Shown here: positions 33,248 to 41,835 of the stretch, in pieces
How positions within the stretch are numbered: position 1 is the stretch's first letter
Layout of the letters: the number at the start of each line of letters is the position of its first letter
NCBI GenBank assembly: GCA_946886075.1
Contig: CAMPHR010000016.1
Coordinates: 1 to 64,000 of the forward strand
Length of the DNA stretch: 64,000 nucleotides
Reading direction: 5' to 3'
DNA from: an uncultured Novosphingobium sp.
GTDB taxonomy: Bacteria > Pseudomonadota > Alphaproteobacteria > Sphingomonadales > Sphingomonadaceae
The notes under the pieces: generated by a model
Told to the model about the DNA's origin: nothing
Database searches by the model: none
Seen by the model: the letters and a program-made list of their open reading frames with translations, nothing else
Made by a program: the position numbers and the translations under genes

Positions 33248-35539
33248 TCAGAAATTGTAGCGCAGGCGAAAGCCATACATGCGCGGCTCGGTGTAGAATG
33301 CCGACACATAGCCGAACGAGTTCATGTAGGGCATGCGCTGCTGTACATAGCGCTTATTCAGCACGTTGGTCATATAAAGGTCGACGTCCAACGGCGTGCC
33401 TGCGACCCTGGAAAGCGTGGCACTGGCATTGGCCAGACCGTAGCCGCCAAAGAAATTACCATCCTGCGGCGGGTCGTTGAAGCGGACGCGTCCCGACCAG
33501 TTATAGCCTGCCCGCAACACCAGATCACCGATTGAAGTGTCCGCCTGGTAGGACAGATTGATGCCATATTTCCATTTAGGCGAATAGGGCAGTTCCTGAC
33601 CCGACACATCAAGATTTCCAGGCAGGATAAACCTCTTATAGTGCGCGTCCAGATAGGAAAGATTCCCGTCGAGAGTCAGCCCGCCGGTGCGGATCACCTG
33701 TTGCAGTTCGACGCCGGAAATTTTACCCGACGCTGCATTGGTGACCAGATTGGTGAACAGTGGCGGATCACCTGGGACGATGATCGACTGGGTACGCTGG
33801 ATGTCCTTGTAGCTCGCGGTGAAGCCGGCGAGCGTCGTGTTGAACGACACTCCGCCGGCCCGGTATGCGGCCTTCAGCCCAACCTCATAGTCTGTGATCG
33901 TTTCAGGATTAAAGGCAATGAACGCGGCGAATGGTCCCGACGGGTCGGAATTCACATTGAAGCCGCCGCTCTTATACCCCCGCCGCGTGGTCGCATAGAC
34001 CATGATGTCGGGCGTGATCTTGTAGTCGAGGCCCAACGTGTAGGTGCCCTTCGCCCATTTACCGTTGTAATTGACCTCGCAGTCCGGGAAGGAGAATGTG
34101 GCGGGCCGGCTGGCGCAGGCCCCGCTACTCACATTGTAGCGGTCAACCGATGCGCGCTTCTTATCCCATGTGTAGCGATATCCCGCGGTCAGGCGCAAAC
34201 CGCTCACGCCTTCACTTAAAAGACCCAGGTCGAGAGTGCCCTGTGCGTAAAGCGCCTTGCTGCTGCCGGACTCAGTCTGAACGAGGATGCGCCGCACTCC
34301 ATAAGTCACATCTTCATAATGGCTGTAACCCTTAGGCTCATAATCAAGCAGGAAGGCACCCACCTGCACCGTAAGATTACGGTCCAGAAATTCGCCTGAC
34401 AGTTGAAGCTCTTCAGTCAAATAGCGGTGATTGGCTTGACCGTTGGCTGAGGTATTTCCGGCATTTGGGCCATCAATGATGTCCAAAAGGCCGGTAAGCC
34501 CTGACCCGTCAAGGTCGTACCCATTCTTCGATCGGCTGGTGATATGGCTGAAGATGTTCTTCAGCCGCACATTGTCTGACAATTCGAGCGTCGTCGTATT
34601 GATGAGCAGGTTAGTACGCTGAAGGAAGAAGGTCGGGTTATTTTCTACCTCTCGCGGGCCCAATGACCGCTGCCGCGCAAGCGCAGCGTTCAGCGCGTCC
34701 TGAAATGCCGGAGCCGTTGGGCTGACCTGTTCTATGAAGAAGCCGGTGCCGTTCGTGTCGGACTGGCTGCGCTGGAAGATGGTGGAGTTTTCCAGTCCGT
34801 CGAACGGCCGGACGAGCAGCGTTGCCCGCAATCCATAATAGTTGACGTCGTCGAGGCGCGAGTTCGTCGCTCCTGGCAGGACATTGCGGGTAAAACCGTC
34901 GCGTTGACGCCATGTGCCCGCCACCCGGAGCATAATTTTATCCGGGATGAGGGCCACGTTGAACGCGCCACTGAATTCGCGATTGTTATAGTTGCCGTAG
35001 CCCGCCTCAATATAGCCGCCATCCCCATTGTCCGCCCCGCGCGGCGTTAGCAATACGGCCCCGCCGGTAGTGTTGCGCCCGAACAGTGTACCTTGCGGGC
35101 CATTCAGAACCTGGACGTTCTGAAGATCGAAAATCATGCCTGCCGCCCCGGCCGCCAGCGCAGGGACTGGCGCTTCGGCTAGATAGGTCACCACCGCTTC
35201 ACCAGCCGCCAATGTCGCGCCCTGACCCCGGAGGGTAAAGCGATTTCCCTCGCGCGCGTTGCCGGTGTTGACGTTAAGCGACGGCACGAACTGCGACAGT
35301 TCCTTAGGCGTGATGACCTGTGCCGATTTTAACAGATCTTCGTTGAAGGCCGTTACCGCGACAGGGACGTCGTTAAGACGTTCCTCGCGGCGGCGGGCAG
35401 TAACGACGATATCATCGGCCACTGACGCTCCTTGTGCCTGCTGAGCCTCGCCTTGCTGCGCTTCTGCCGTCCCGGCTTGGGCCCCATTCATCGGCGCGAT
35501 CGCGATGACACTTGCTGTGATGAGCCAAGATGTTCTCAT
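33248..35539 (-). CDS. TonB-dependent receptor of the catabolic island
   Basis: A 763-residue protein with a signal peptide ending near NGAQA-G, a Gln/Ala-rich spacer and a TonB box DDIVVTARRREER. The plug domain (VPVAVTAFNEDLLKSAQ, QVLNGPQGTLFGRNTTGGAV) is followed by a barrel ending YGFRLRYNF with a terminal phenylalanine. It belongs to the same broad class as the receptor at 3057 but differs clearly in sequence. Within the island it is the obvious uptake route for the cassette's substrate across the outer membrane. Expression direction matches the VOC and 346-residue genes upstream. Confidence 0.95.
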   Translation of the reverse strand: MRTSWLITASVIAIAPMNGAQAGTAEAQQGEAQQAQGASVADDIVVTARRREERLNDVPVAVTAFNEDLLKSAQVITPKELSQFVPSLNVNTGNAREGNRFTLRGQGATLAAGEAVVTYLAEAPVPALAAGAAGMIFDLQNVQVLNGPQGTLFGRNTTGGAVLLTPRGADNGDGGYIEAGYGNYNNREFSGAFNVALIPDKIMLRVAGTWRQRDGFTRNVLPGATNSRLDDVNYYGLRATLLVRPFDGLENSTIFQRSQSDTNGTGFFIEQVSPTAPAFQDALNAALARQRSLGPREVENNPTFFLQRTNLLINTTTLELSDNVRLKNIFSHITSRSKNGYDLDGSGLTGLLDIIDGPNAGNTSANGQANHRYLTEELQLSGEFLDRNLTVQVGAFLLDYEPKGYSHYEDVTYGVRRILVQTESGSSKALYAQGTLDLGLLSEGVSGLRLTAGYRYTWDKKRASVDRYNVSSGACASRPATFSFPDCEVNYNGKWAKGTYTLGLDYKITPDIMVYATTRRGYKSGGFNVNSDPSGPFAAFIAFNPETITDYEVGLKAAYRAGGVSFNTTLAGFTASYKDIQRTQSIIVPGDPPLFTNLVTNAASGKISGVELQQVIRTGGLTLDGNLSYLDAHYKRFILPGNLDVSGQELPYSPKWKYGINLSYQADTSIGDLVLRAGYNWSGRVRFNDPPQDGNFFGGYGLANASATLSRVAGTPLDVDLYMTNVLNKRYVQQRMPYMNSFGYVSAFYTEPRMYGFRLRYNF

Positions 35540-35764
35540 GTCTGACTATCCTTCCCCTCCCCTTTTGCCGGGGCAATCGTTGTTCTTATGGCACAGGCCT
35601 TGTTTGCGCATTCCGCTGTTCCAGCAGCCGCGCCGATGGGTCTTTGCAGTTTTCCTGTAAGTGCTCGCAGAAATGCTGTCTTAGTCCACGGGGACTAGGC
35701 CGATACTCCCGGCTGTCCACATCCTCGACCGCTTCTGGCGCATTTCATCAGCACGGCCTGACGG

Positions 35765-36169
35765 TCAAACCAGCTCGACAATTTCCATCAGGTTACCTTC
35801 AGGATCGTTCAGGAAAGCGACCTTGACCCCATATTCGGCTCTGGGATGTATATCCTGCACCAACTCGGCGCCCGCCTCTGTGGCAGCGCTGACGAACGCT
35901 TCGATATCCCCGACGACGAAACCCAATATCATTGCTTGGCATTGCGGCCGGGGCGCATCAAGAAACTTGGTGAGTGTGAAGGAGCCATTGCCGGGAGGAT
36001 CCAACTTGAAATGAACCTCGCGCATGGGACGTCCGGCAATGGCGTCGTCTCCTCGCCATTCTTCCACCAACCCGCACACGGACTGATAGAAGGCAGCGGC
36101 ACGATCTATATCTTCAACGATCAGCTTGGTGAACCGGCGCGGAATCGCACTTTGACTAGGGTCGGGCAT
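35765..36169 (-). CDS. VOC-family (glyoxalase/bleomycin-resistance type) protein
   Basis: A 134-residue single-domain VOC protein: FTKLIVEDIDRAAAFYQSVCGL at the N-terminus, EVHFKLDPPGNGSFTL and MILGFVVGDIEAFVSAATEAGAEL in the centre, and VAFLNDPEGNLMEIVELV at the C-terminus with the usual metal-ligand glutamate. Members include glyoxalase I, epimerases and dioxygenases, usually binding a divalent metal as dimers. The exact reaction cannot be assigned. It is cotranscribed direction-wise with the TonB receptor gene, separated by 225 bases without a recognisable gene. Confidence 0.85.
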   Translation of the reverse strand: MPDPSQSAIPRRFTKLIVEDIDRAAAFYQSVCGLVEEWRGDDAIAGRPMREVHFKLDPPGNGSFTLTKFLDAPRPQCQAMILGFVVGDIEAFVSAATEAGAELVQDIHPRAEYGVKVAFLNDPEGNLMEIVELV

Positions 36170-36234
36170 GGCGCAATTCCTGACTCAATATGATGGCGAG
36201 TGAAAATCGGCGGATCGGCGCCGGGCGGGTTGCA

Positions 36235-37275
36235 TTATTCGGGGTCAGGCGGCACATTCGCGGGCCTTTCGATGTCGTACACCTTGCCGAGCAGCGCGAT
36301 GAATGCGCGGTCATTCATCGGATCGCTGGGCATTTCGAAGGCCACGTTGCGCCTTCGCAAATCACCAATCAGGATGTCCAGCGCCTGCTCCCGGCTGATG
36401 TCGTCCTTGTGGTCGAGCGCAGTTCTGAGCTCATCGTAGTCCATGAAAACCCGGGCACCCCAGTGCAGCAGCAGCCGCATGTCTTCGCCGGGGATGAGCT
36501 GGGTGACTTCACCGAAGGTTTCGATGCGCCAACCATCGGATGAATTCGGATCGGCAGCAACGACGCTACTGATGTCAAGCCCTTTGGGTTTGCGCAATTC
36601 CGCCCTGCCCGATGCCTGGGCATGATGGAACATCATCTCGTTCTCGGCCACGACCGCTCTGCCCCACATGGGCGACTTAATCTGCTGGGGAGCACCTCGC
36701 GCCCCGTCCGGCCAATAATTAAAACCGCCCCCGATCGTGCCCTTATAATACCAGCAGGTGACTTGTACCTTCTTGCTCTGCCAATGCCGGAACAATCCTG
36801 ATTTCGCCATGATAAGCAGCAGCCAGAACGGCGTATCGTCCATGGTCATTCCTCGGAAAACCATCGCGTCCAGATGAAGTCCGCCAGCACTGGACGCCCC
36901 CTGTATGTTGAACAGGAACGTCTCGGGTTCCGCATATTGCGCGCTCCAATAGTTACGCGCCATTTCCAGAAACTTGGCATTGTAATAGCAATCGTGAAGC
37001 TCCGGATAATAGCAGACGCCTTGCCTCCCGATCCATCCCCTGAACTTCGGACTCAATACCATATCCCAGGTAAGCGTCTCGCCTTCTGGAACCGGCTCGC
37101 CTGTCACCGCGATGACCTCTTCAGGCGAACTAAAATTCTGCGCGAAGATTAGGGGCCAGGGGCCATTGTCCCGTATCGTCTTGACGATGCGCTGGTGCTG
37201 ATCGGCCGTGTAGGCATTCTCTATCATCTGGGGGGGCGCCACCGGCCGAAATATCTGATGAGCTTGGGTCGCCAT
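36235..37275 (-). CDS. Unrecognised protein with oxygenase-like His/Asp motif
   Basis: 346 residues, soluble, with GGGAGA before the ATG. I do not recognise the family. Residues 132-137 read GLHLDA, an HxD pair (His134, Asp136), and residues 211-218 read ENEMMFHH, giving a distal histidine about 82 residues later with an arginine soon after (GRAEL). That spacing fits Fe(II)/2-oxoglutarate oxygenases or related cupins. Several Trp/Tyr-rich stretches (KVQVTCWYYKGTIGGGFNYW) could form a hydrophobic pocket. It is divergent from the phytanoyl-CoA-dioxygenase-type gene. The oxygenase idea is an inference from motif spacing only. Confidence 0.6.
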   Translation of the reverse strand: MATQAHQIFRPVAPPQMIENAYTADQHQRIVKTIRDNGPWPLIFAQNFSSPEEVIAVTGEPVPEGETLTWDMVLSPKFRGWIGRQGVCYYPELHDCYYNAKFLEMARNYWSAQYAEPETFLFNIQGASSAGGLHLDAMVFRGMTMDDTPFWLLLIMAKSGLFRHWQSKKVQVTCWYYKGTIGGGFNYWPDGARGAPQQIKSPMWGRAVVAENEMMFHHAQASGRAELRKPKGLDISSVVAADPNSSDGWRIETFGEVTQLIPGEDMRLLLHWGARVFMDYDELRTALDHKDDISREQALDILIGDLRRRNVAFEMPSDPMNDRAFIALLGKVYDIERPANVPPDPE

Positions 37276-37499
37276 TCTTGTCTCCCGATCTTTATCAGCC
37301 GCGGCGCCGCTTTTGCCATTTCAGGTACTCGAAAAACGGCCGCTTAACTGATGCGGCCGCCTGCACGCGACTCCTGCGATGCGGTATGACTATCAATACT
37401 GTGAGATGCAGGCATAGTCCGCCCGGACCATGAAGAGGATTGTCAGAAAAATTAGGTCCAATCCCAGTCTCTGCGCCGATCGCGATGAGGAAGAATAGC

Positions 37500-38408
37500 A
37501 TGCTGCAAACTTTGGATCCGGACTGCTCAGTCGAAGAAGTCGCCGCCGCCATGGCACGCGACGGTGCTTGCATCATCCGTGATGTCCTTTCCCCTGATCG
37601 GCTGACGGCCCTTCGCGCAGATGTCGCACCATGGATTGACCGCACCGGACCAGGTCGAGACGAATGGTCGGGTTTCAACACCAAAAGAACGGGCGGCCTT
37701 ATCGCCAGATGCGCGACGGTTCGGGATATCGCCGTCGATCCGCTGATTCTGGGCGTCGCAAACACTACGCTCGCTCCCTTCTGTTCCAAGATCCAGCTTA
37801 ATATCACGCAGTTGATCACCATCATGCCCGGACAGGGCGCGCAGCCGTTGCATCGTGACCGGTTCGTTTGGGGCGGCGACGATAGCGGTGGCGTCATCCC
37901 GCAAGGCATCGAACCGCAATGCAATGGCATTTGGGCCGTTACAGACTTTACCGAGGATAACGGCGCCACCTACGTCGTTCCGGGCAGTCATAAATGGAGT
38001 TTTGACCGGCAAGCCGTGCGTGACGAAAGTGTCCAGGCGGTGATGAAGGCAGGGTCTGTGCTGCTTTACAACGGCACCGTGATTCATGGGGGCGGCGCGA
38101 ATCGCGCGGCCACGCCGCGGACGGCACTCAACGTGACATATACGCTTGGTTGGCTGCGGCAGGAGGAAAACCAGTACCTGTCCTGCCCACCCCACATCGC
38201 CAGGAACTTCGACCAGGAGCTGACGGACCTTATCGGCTATTCATTCGGCAACTACTCGCTAGGATTCTTCACTCCGCCCTTCGAAGAGGTGGACGAATGG
38301 CCTGACGTCAGAGCGCCGGAGATGGCTCTCGATCGACGCCCGCGCATCATGCCGCTGATGACCACGACCAGCGCTGTTTCCGACATAGTTGAAGGAAATT
38401 CAGGGTAG
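37500..38408 (+). CDS. Phytanoyl-CoA dioxygenase (PhyH) family oxygenase
   Basis: 302 residues from the ATG at 37500, which follows GAGGAAG; earlier in-frame starts (TTG 37440, ATG 37485) lack a good site. A PhyH-type double-stranded beta helix has the iron ligands His118 and Asp120 in LHRDRF and distal His196 in GTVIHGGGANRA, with Arg207 as the likely 2-oxoglutarate ligand in TPRTALN. Such enzymes hydroxylate aliphatic or terpenoid substrates using Fe(II), 2-oxoglutarate and O2. NGIWAVTDFTEDNGATYVVPGSH is the typical core of the family. It completes the oxidative set of the island. Confidence 0.92.
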   Translation: MLQTLDPDCSVEEVAAAMARDGACIIRDVLSPDRLTALRADVAPWIDRTGPGRDEWSGFNTKRTGGLIARCATVRDIAVDPLILGVANTTLAPFCSKIQLNITQLITIMPGQGAQPLHRDRFVWGGDDSGGVIPQGIEPQCNGIWAVTDFTEDNGATYVVPGSHKWSFDRQAVRDESVQAVMKAGSVLLYNGTVIHGGGANRAATPRTALNVTYTLGWLRQEENQYLSCPPHIARNFDQELTDLIGYSFGNYSLGFFTPPFEEVDEWPDVRAPEMALDRRPRIMPLMTTTSAVSDIVEGNSG

Positions 38409-38708
38409 GCTGCTATCGGCTTAATCGCACTGGTTGGATTTGTCACTATCGTTTCGCCCTTACACGAAGCTTGAGCCGTTTCCGCCGATCGCATCCTGCT
38501 GACCAAAATTGATCTCGCCTCCGCAACTGATCGGACAGCGATCAAGCGAAAGCTGCAAGCAACAGGCGGATTTTCCCGCTTGCGTGATGATATACTGCGT
38601 CGGAGCGATCCAGAGGCAGCTTCTGCCACAAGCGGTCAATCGCAGCTACCGCTGGTAACGGCAGGTAAGTCCCATACCACGTCATTCATGTCGGCTTGGC
38701 GAAGATAG
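38409..38708 (+). pseudogene. CobW-like GTPase fragment (remnant)
   Basis: Immediately after the PhyH stop, an uninterrupted-looking frame broken by one TGA (38472-38474) reads GLIALVGFVTIVSPLHEA, stop, then AVSADRILLTKIDLASATDR and ends at TAG 38706. ADRILLTKIDL matches the G4 region (TKxD) of CobW/COG0523 metallochaperone GTPases, and the preceding part matches the VVTVVSA strand. The P-loop half is missing. Probably a decayed 3' piece of a metal chaperone gene. The match is short and judged by eye. Confidence 0.45.
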
Positions 38709-38979
38709 CTGGAGCCGAATTTTTAAGCTCCGTTTTACGCGTTGAAGGCCCATCCTTCGAGTATCGCCTTTGATCGGAAGCGACCTGCTGAGCAGAGGTA
38801 TGTCGTCTTGAAAATAACGGCATATACTGCTCGCGAATCGGGAGCGAAGGCCTAATCGATTCCGGGTTGGGGAATTGAACCCGTTTTGAATTTCGATCTG
38901 ATGGACCAATTGATGGGAAGGCCTCAGTTCAAGCCGAAATTCTATAGCAAAATCAAATCACTAGCCGATCAATTCGTTC
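38709..38979. other. Non-coding right end of the island with paired TGATGG motifs
   Basis: No credible gene in these 271 bases. CTGATGG (38898-38904) and TTGATGG (38910-38916) repeat with a 12-bp period, matching the pair at 22177-22195 near the left end. They lie 64 bases before the right attachment core. Candidate integrase arm sites. Confidence 0.5.
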
Positions 38980-38995
38980 CCGGCTCGGGCCTCCA
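38980..38995 (+). repeat. Right attachment core (attR)
   Basis: An exact 16-base copy of the tRNA-Cys 3' end (22050-22065), preceded by TTCG as in the tRNA T-loop region. There is no tRNA body upstream of it. Chromosomal sequence resumes just after, 13 bases before the TauE-like gene. Confidence 0.85.
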
Positions 38996-39008
38996 AAGCG
39001 ACCAGCTG

Positions 39009-39800
39009 TTAGGCGATGAGTCGCCAGCCCACCAGAACCAGGATGATCGCCAGCAGCGGCTGAAGCACGCGGTCAGACGCGCGCGTGGCAAGCAGTGATC
39101 CGATGATGATGCCGGGGATCGATCCGATCAGCAGGTTGATAAGGAGCGTGCCATTGACATTGCCGATCCACAAATGGCCCAGCCCCGCCGCCAGGGTCAG
39201 CGGCACCGCATGGACAATATCCGTCGCAACCAGTCGCTGCAGCCGCATGCGAAGGGGGTATAGCGCGAGCAGCAGGGTCGCGCCGATCGCCCCCGCACCG
39301 ACGGAGGTCAACGTCACCATCGCGCCCAGCAGCGCGCCTGCAGCTATCGTCAGCGGCGGCTGCCAGCGCGTGAACCGATCGGCCGTGCCGACGCGGCGCG
39401 CCAGAGCCCAGCGATGGAAACGCCCGCGCAGCAGGGTCGCGATCGCCGTTGCGATCAACACTCCGCCCAACGCATTGGTGACGATGCCGCTCTTGATCTG
39501 CTGGATATGCGTCTGCGAAAGGATCAACAGCGTTATGACCGCGGCGGGAAGACTACCGATGCACAGCCGCTTTACCACTTCATAGTCCGGCCCGCCATCT
39601 GGCCCGCCATGACGATGATGAACAGCGCCCCCTACCGACTTGGTTATCGCCGCGAACCAGAGGTCCGTGCCGACCGCAGTGGCCGGTGCTACGCCGAACA
39701 TCAGGATAAGGATCGGCGCCATCAGCGATCCGCCGCCGACGCCTGTCATGCCCACCATGATCCCGACGAACAGGCCTGCCACACCATGCAGCCAGTCCAT
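39009..39800 (-). CDS. TauE/SafE-family sulfite/sulfonate exporter-like protein
   Basis: 263 residues from the ATG at 39800 (or 268 from 39815). About eight membrane helices in two repeats, with the family signature GMTGVGGGSLMAPILILMFGVAPATAVGTDLWFA near the N-terminus (cited across two lines of the repeat) and its counterpart VTLTSVGAGAIGATLLLALYP in the second half. TauE/SafE proteins move sulfite, sulfoacetate or other organic anions across the inner membrane. This is the first chromosomal gene after the island, and its 3' end stops only 13 bases from the right attachment core. Confidence 0.9.
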   Translation of the reverse strand: MDWLHGVAGLFVGIMVGMTGVGGGSLMAPILILMFGVAPATAVGTDLWFAAITKSVGGAVHHRHGGPDGGPDYEVVKRLCIGSLPAAVITLLILSQTHIQQIKSGIVTNALGGVLIATAIATLLRGRFHRWALARRVGTADRFTRWQPPLTIAAGALLGAMVTLTSVGAGAIGATLLLALYPLRMRLQRLVATDIVHAVPLTLAAGLGHLWIGNVNGTLLINLLIGSIPGIIIGSLLATRASDRVLQPLLAIILVLVGWRLIA

Positions 39801-39969
39801 ATCCCTGTCCCCCATCCGACTTCTTCAATCGCGTCGACGCCTTACGATGGGATGCGCGATCCAGCCAGCCTGGTCACGAGAAATTTCGTCCAGGGCAATT
39901 GATCGATGATTCGGATGCGCTGCCCGGTAGCTCTCGACTTCCGTTCGCCCGCCCGTCTAAAGAAGACCG

Positions 39970-40644
39970 ATGATGAAGCTATTCATAGGCAACAAGGCAT
40001 ATTCCAGCTGGTCGCTCCGCGGGTGGCTTGCCTGTAAGCTCAGCGGCTTGCCGTTCGAGGAGGTCGTGGTCCCGCTTTATGATGAAGCCTGGGAAAAGCG
40101 GCGTGAGGGCGACGAGTTCGCCCCCTCCTCCGGCAAGGTGCCGATCCTGTGGGACGGCGACGACACGGTCGTCTGGGATAGCCTCGCTATCATCGAATAT
40201 CTGAACGAAAAGACGGGCGGCGACAAATTCTGGCCGGCTGACACGGCCGCGCGCGCCATGGCACGATCGATGGCGGCGGAGATGCATTCCAGTTTCGCCG
40301 CGCTGCGCCGCGAGCACAGCATGAACATCCGCCAGATCTATGACGCCGTGCCGCCCTCTGAAGCTGTTGCACAGGATATCGCGCGCATCATGCAGCTTTG
40401 GGCGCAGGCGCGCGCCCGCTATGGCGGCACCGGCGATTTCCTGTTCGTCGAGTTCAGCGCCGCCGACGTAATGTTCGCGCCGGTCGTCACGCGCTTCATC
40501 ACCTATCAACTGCCGGTCGCGCGGTTCGCGGACGCCTATATGCAGGCGGTGATCGCACATCCCTGGATGCAGGAATGGATCGGCGGCGCTCAGGCTGAAG
40601 AATGGGTGATCGATCGGTTCGAAGCACCGCCGGTTTCGAATTGA
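39970..40644 (+). CDS. Glutathione S-transferase family protein
   Basis: A 224-residue protein with an N-terminal thioredoxin-like domain (MMKLFIGNKAYSSWSLRGWL) where the serine after AYS is the expected thiol-activating residue, SGKVPILWDGD with the cis-proline, and DSLAIIEYLNE with the glutathione-binding ES/DS motif. An all-alpha C-terminal domain follows, with FSAADVMFAPVVTRF. Zeta/theta-like by the SSWS start, probably a cytoplasmic dimer. The reaction is unknown; sphingomonads use such enzymes for ether cleavage, dehalogenation or isomerisation, and for general detoxification. Confidence 0.92.
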   Translation: MMKLFIGNKAYSSWSLRGWLACKLSGLPFEEVVVPLYDEAWEKRREGDEFAPSSGKVPILWDGDDTVVWDSLAIIEYLNEKTGGDKFWPADTAARAMARSMAAEMHSSFAALRREHSMNIRQIYDAVPPSEAVAQDIARIMQLWAQARARYGGTGDFLFVEFSAADVMFAPVVTRFITYQLPVARFADAYMQAVIAHPWMQEWIGGAQAEEWVIDRFEAPPVSN

Positions 40645-40676
40645 GGTTTAAGAGGCTGACGGCCCAAGTGAACATT

Positions 40677-40788
40677 CCCTCTCCCCTTCAGGGGAGAGGG
40701 TGCCGAGCGGAGCGACGGCGGGAGAGGGGAATACAAAGCACAACCGTAGCTCCCCTCTCCCCGGCCCTCTCCCCTGAAGGGGAGAGGG
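40677..40788. repeat. Paired intergenic palindromes (BIME-like)
   Basis: Two 24-bp palindromes, at 40677-40700 (CCCTCTCC-CCTTCAGG-type centre) and 40765-40788 (inverted centre), each with a 10-11 bp arm of GGGGAGAGGG, enclose a spacer containing GCCGAGCGGAGCGACGGCGG. It forms very stable cruciform or hairpin structures between gst and ndk. Confidence 0.8.
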
Positions 40789-40820
40789 AGAAGGTCTTCA
40801 GACCACCCGACCCAATCACA

Positions 40821-40862
40821 ACACAAAAAAAGGGCCGGAGAGCATCCGCTCCCGGCCCCTTT
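40821..40862 (-). terminator. Rho-independent terminator of ndk
   Basis: On the minus strand GGGGCCGGGAG pairs with CTCTCCGGCCC around a short loop, followed by seven Ts (A-run at 40825-40831 on the plus strand). It starts about 20 bases after the ndk stop. Confidence 0.85.
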
Positions 40863-40883
40863 CAAAACTTCTGGCAAACCAAA

Positions 40884-41306
40884 TCAGCCGACGATTTCTT
40901 CCGCCTTGAAGAAATAGGCGATCTCGATCGCGGCATTTTCCTCGCTGTCCGAACCATGGACGGAGTTCGCTTCGATCGACTCGGCATAGTCCTTGCGGAT
41001 CGTGCCTTCGTCGGCATTGGCGGGGTTGGTGGCGCCCATGATGTCGCGGTTGCGCTTCACGGCGTCTTCGCCTTCCAGAACCTGGACGACCACCGGGCCG
41101 GAGATCATGAAGGCGACAAGGTCAGCAAAGAAAGGGCGTTCCTTGTGAACGGCATAGAAGCCCTCGGCCTGCTCACGGCTCATGCGGATGCGCTTGGACG
41201 CGACGACGCGCAGGCCCGCTTCTTCCAGCTTCTTGGTCACGGCGCCGGTCAGATTGCGGCGCGTGGCGTCAGGCTTGATGATCGAAAAGGTGCGGGTTAC
41301 GGCCAT
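40884..41306 (-). CDS. ndk: Nucleoside diphosphate kinase
   Basis: 140 residues from the ATG at 41306 ([18 protein letters not shown]). The catalytic His117 lies in NSVHGSDS, and ERPFFADLV and the [14 protein letters not shown] loop are fully conserved. It transfers phosphate from ATP to nucleoside diphosphates, balancing NTP and dNTP pools in the cytoplasm. The length is typical. It is followed by a strong terminator; holC-pepA lie upstream in the same direction. Confidence 0.97.
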   Translation of the reverse strand: MAVTRTFSIIKPDATRRNLTGAVTKKLEEAGLRVVASKRIRMSREQAEGFYAVHKERPFFADLVAFMISGPVVVQVLEGEDAVKRNRDIMGATNPANADEGTIRKDYAESIEANSVHGSDSEENAAIEIAYFFKAEEIVG

Positions 41307-41397
41307 GAGGCTCAAAAGCTCCGGATTGTTGGAATTGGCGCGCCCTTTAGACCGCGCCGCCTCGCACCGCAAGGGGGCGTTGACGGGCCTTCCTGGC

Positions 41398-41835
41398 TCA
41401 GGGGCCCTGCACCCATTTCCCTTGTTCCTGCCGCCAGAAGCGAGGCGTCACATCTTCCCGCCGGGACAGGCTACGCCAACTTTCCCGCGCCCCTTCGACT
41501 GTCAGCGAGTCGAAAAAGTAGAAGGCGCGTTCGAAACCCAATGCTTCTTCCCGCCAAAGCCCATCGGCGATCGCGATATGCCGCGAGCCGTTGGCCGCGC
41601 TGCAATCCTGCGCCAGCAGGACGGGCTGAACGGCTTCCGCACCCTCGCCCGCCCGGCCATGCGCAAGAAAGCTTTCAGGCGGCCCATTCCACAGCCCGGC
41701 CGAGATACGCTCAAGCTGCGCATCATCCTGCGCAACCACCAGCAGCCGTTCACCTGACCCAAGCACGCGTGCCGCTATGGCAGGCAGCACCCGGTCTACA
41801 GGATCACGGCTAAGCTGGTAGAAGTCGACCTGCAT
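41398..41835 (-). CDS. holC: DNA polymerase III subunit chi
   Basis: 145 residues from the ATG at 41835, overlapping the pepA stop as TGATG. HolC family features are an N-terminal [23 protein letters not shown], central [30 protein letters not shown] and ending [31 protein letters not shown]. Chi links the clamp loader to single-strand binding protein through its C-terminus at the replication fork. The pepA-holC order is conserved in proteobacteria, which supports the call. Confidence 0.92.
   Translation of the reverse strand: MQVDFYQLSRDPVDRVLPAIAARVLGSGERLLVVAQDDAQLERISAGLWNGPPESFLAHGRAGEGAEAVQPVLLAQDCSAANGSRHIAIADGLWREEALGFERAFYFFDSLTVEGARESWRSLSRREDVTPRFWRQEQGKWVQGP

Larger units (their letters stand above)
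22066..38995. mobile_element. Genomic island integrated at tRNA-Cys (about 16.9 kb)
   Basis: The island is bounded by an intact tRNA-Cys gene and a direct repeat of its last 16 bases. Paired TGATGG motifs lie near both inner ends (22177-22195 and 38898-38916). The left end holds what looks like the first codons of an integrase and a series of broken genes; the middle is an intact catabolic cassette with its own regulators and TonB receptor; the right end holds another gene remnant. Genes on both outer sides are ordinary chromosomal functions. No complete integrase, relaxase or phage genes are present, so the element now seems unable to move by itself. Confidence 0.8.

Noticed and set aside
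40677..40788. Possible CRISPR array
   Set aside because: Only two inverted palindromes and no regularly spaced direct repeats. No CRISPR array or cas gene is seen anywhere in the window.
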